DNA of 64,000 bases, from NCBI RefSeq assembly GCF_010501095.1, contig NZ_QVMP01000016.1:1-64000 (forward strand), written 5' to 3'. Numbering within the stretch: position 1 is the first letter of the stretch; the number at the start of each line of letters is the position of its first letter. Positions 63,550 to 64,000 of this stretch are shown here, one piece after another. Source of the stretch: Dysgonomonas sp. 520. Its GTDB lineage: Bacteria; Bacteroidota; Bacteroidia; Bacteroidales; Dysgonomonadaceae. The notes under the pieces were generated by a model. That model made no database searches. It saw only the letters and a program-made list of their open reading frames with translations, and was not told the DNA's origin. The translations under genes were made by a program, and so were the position numbers.

Positions 63550-64000
63550 ATGATAGAAATAAAAGGAATAATCGGAAACGAAGATAGTGAGGTATCGCTT
63601 CTTTCTGTTATTGAACAAGTGGAAATGGAAACTGCCGACAGAATTCACGTCAAAATTAACTCGGTGGGCGGAGATTTGGACGTCGCTTTTTCCATTTACA
63701 ATTACTTGAAAAATCTGGATAAACCGGTAACAACAGAATGTTCAGAGAATTGCGCTTCGGCTGCGTCAATCATTTTTCTTGCCGGAGATCGCCGGATTGC
63801 CGGTTGCCCTATTATGATACATAATCCTTATGTAGACGGAGTATCGGGCAACAGTTCCGAACTTCGGGATGTGGCAGACTGGATAGAACAGAAGGAAGTG
63901 CAAGCACAGATGTTGTATGCAGAACATACGCGGCTCGATACCCAAACTCTCTCGAATTTGATGAAATCGGATTGTTACATATCTCAATCGCAGGCTGTTG
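63550..64000 (+). CDS. ClpP-like phage prohead/head-maturation protease (partial)
   Basis: The reading frame starts at the ATG at 63550 (MIEIKGIIGNEDSEVSLLSV) and is still open at the window end, so 150 residues are seen. The ClpP fold is clear: KINSVGGDLDVAFSIYNYLK, the Ser region NCASAASIIFLAG, and the His region IMIHNPYVDG. It differs from the housekeeping ClpP at 45884 (222 residues) in sequence and matches the head-maturation ClpP-like proteases of tailed phages. The rest of a phage head region would lie to the right. It could also be a second ClpP homologue. Confidence 0.75.
   Translation, partial: MIEIKGIIGNEDSEVSLLSVIEQVEMETADRIHVKINSVGGDLDVAFSIYNYLKNLDKPVTTECSENCASAASIIFLAGDRRIAGCPIMIHNPYVDGVSGNSSELRDVADWIEQKEVQAQMLYAEHTRLDTQTLSNLMKSDCYISQSQAV

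Overview
The window looks like ordinary chromosome of an AT-rich member of the Bacteroidales, most like a Dysgonomonas-type organism. That placement is an inference. It rests on a SusC/SusD pair, Bacteroidetes-style promoters (TTTG, about 19-21 bp, TAnnTTTG), DUF4139, DUF4861 and four-helix-bundle families, and the protein sequences of enolase, GlnS and KduI/KduD. No rRNA or tRNA gene, CRISPR array or complete insertion sequence was recognised.

Layout. (1) 0-10.5 kb is accessory: a frameshifted envelope gene, a PAP2 phosphatase, an outer-membrane barrel, a secreted MORN-repeat protein, several small unknown genes, an S24-type repressor in an operon with two small exported proteins, and a DUF4139 protein. 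(2) 10.6-22.2 kb is one long minus-strand uronate catabolic operon: lacI-type regulator, uxuB-like SDR, uxuA, uxaC, kduI, DUF4861 lipoprotein, kdgK, kduD, a four-helix-bundle gene, eda and exuT. ExuT imports hexuronates. UxaC, UxuB and UxuA convert glucuronate to 2-keto-3-deoxygluconate (KDG). KduI and KduD bring unsaturated uronates to the same KDG. KdgK and Eda then split it to pyruvate and glyceraldehyde-3-phosphate. Two perfect 14-bp palindromes flank the lacI promoter, and three near-identical ones lie at 22.72-22.89 kb around a short, apparently non-coding minus-strand unit.

(3) 22.3-26.9 kb holds small membrane and lipoprotein genes, a small XRE regulator, and a secreted protein ending in a Hint domain. 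(4) 26.9-40.8 kb holds dinB, a SusC/SusD/lipoprotein operon without enzymes, a lipoprotein-glnS-TPR operon, galE, and a CapD/PglF-type UDP-sugar dehydratase. (5) 41.2-52.4 kb holds two NlpC/P60 hydrolases and a mostly housekeeping plus-strand run (tig, clpP, clpX, recQ, coaD, ctpA). (6) 52.4-61.4 kb holds a small two-gene unit resembling a toxin-antitoxin pair, a DPE2-like 4-alpha-glucanotransferase, queC-queF behind a possible preQ1 riboswitch, an AraC regulator lying between two oppositely oriented copies of one hairpin, a secreted fibre-like protein and enolase. (7) The right end has another AraC regulator and two small genes. It stops inside a ClpP-fold protease of the phage-head type, which may mark the edge of a prophage or mobile island.

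The observations most worth a second look are the inverted-repeat-bounded four-helix-bundle gene inside the uronate operon with an empty relative in the same operon, the operator-decorated candidate small RNA at 22.64-22.89 kb, the terminal Hint-domain protein, the inverted hairpin pair around the AraC gene, and the queC leader.
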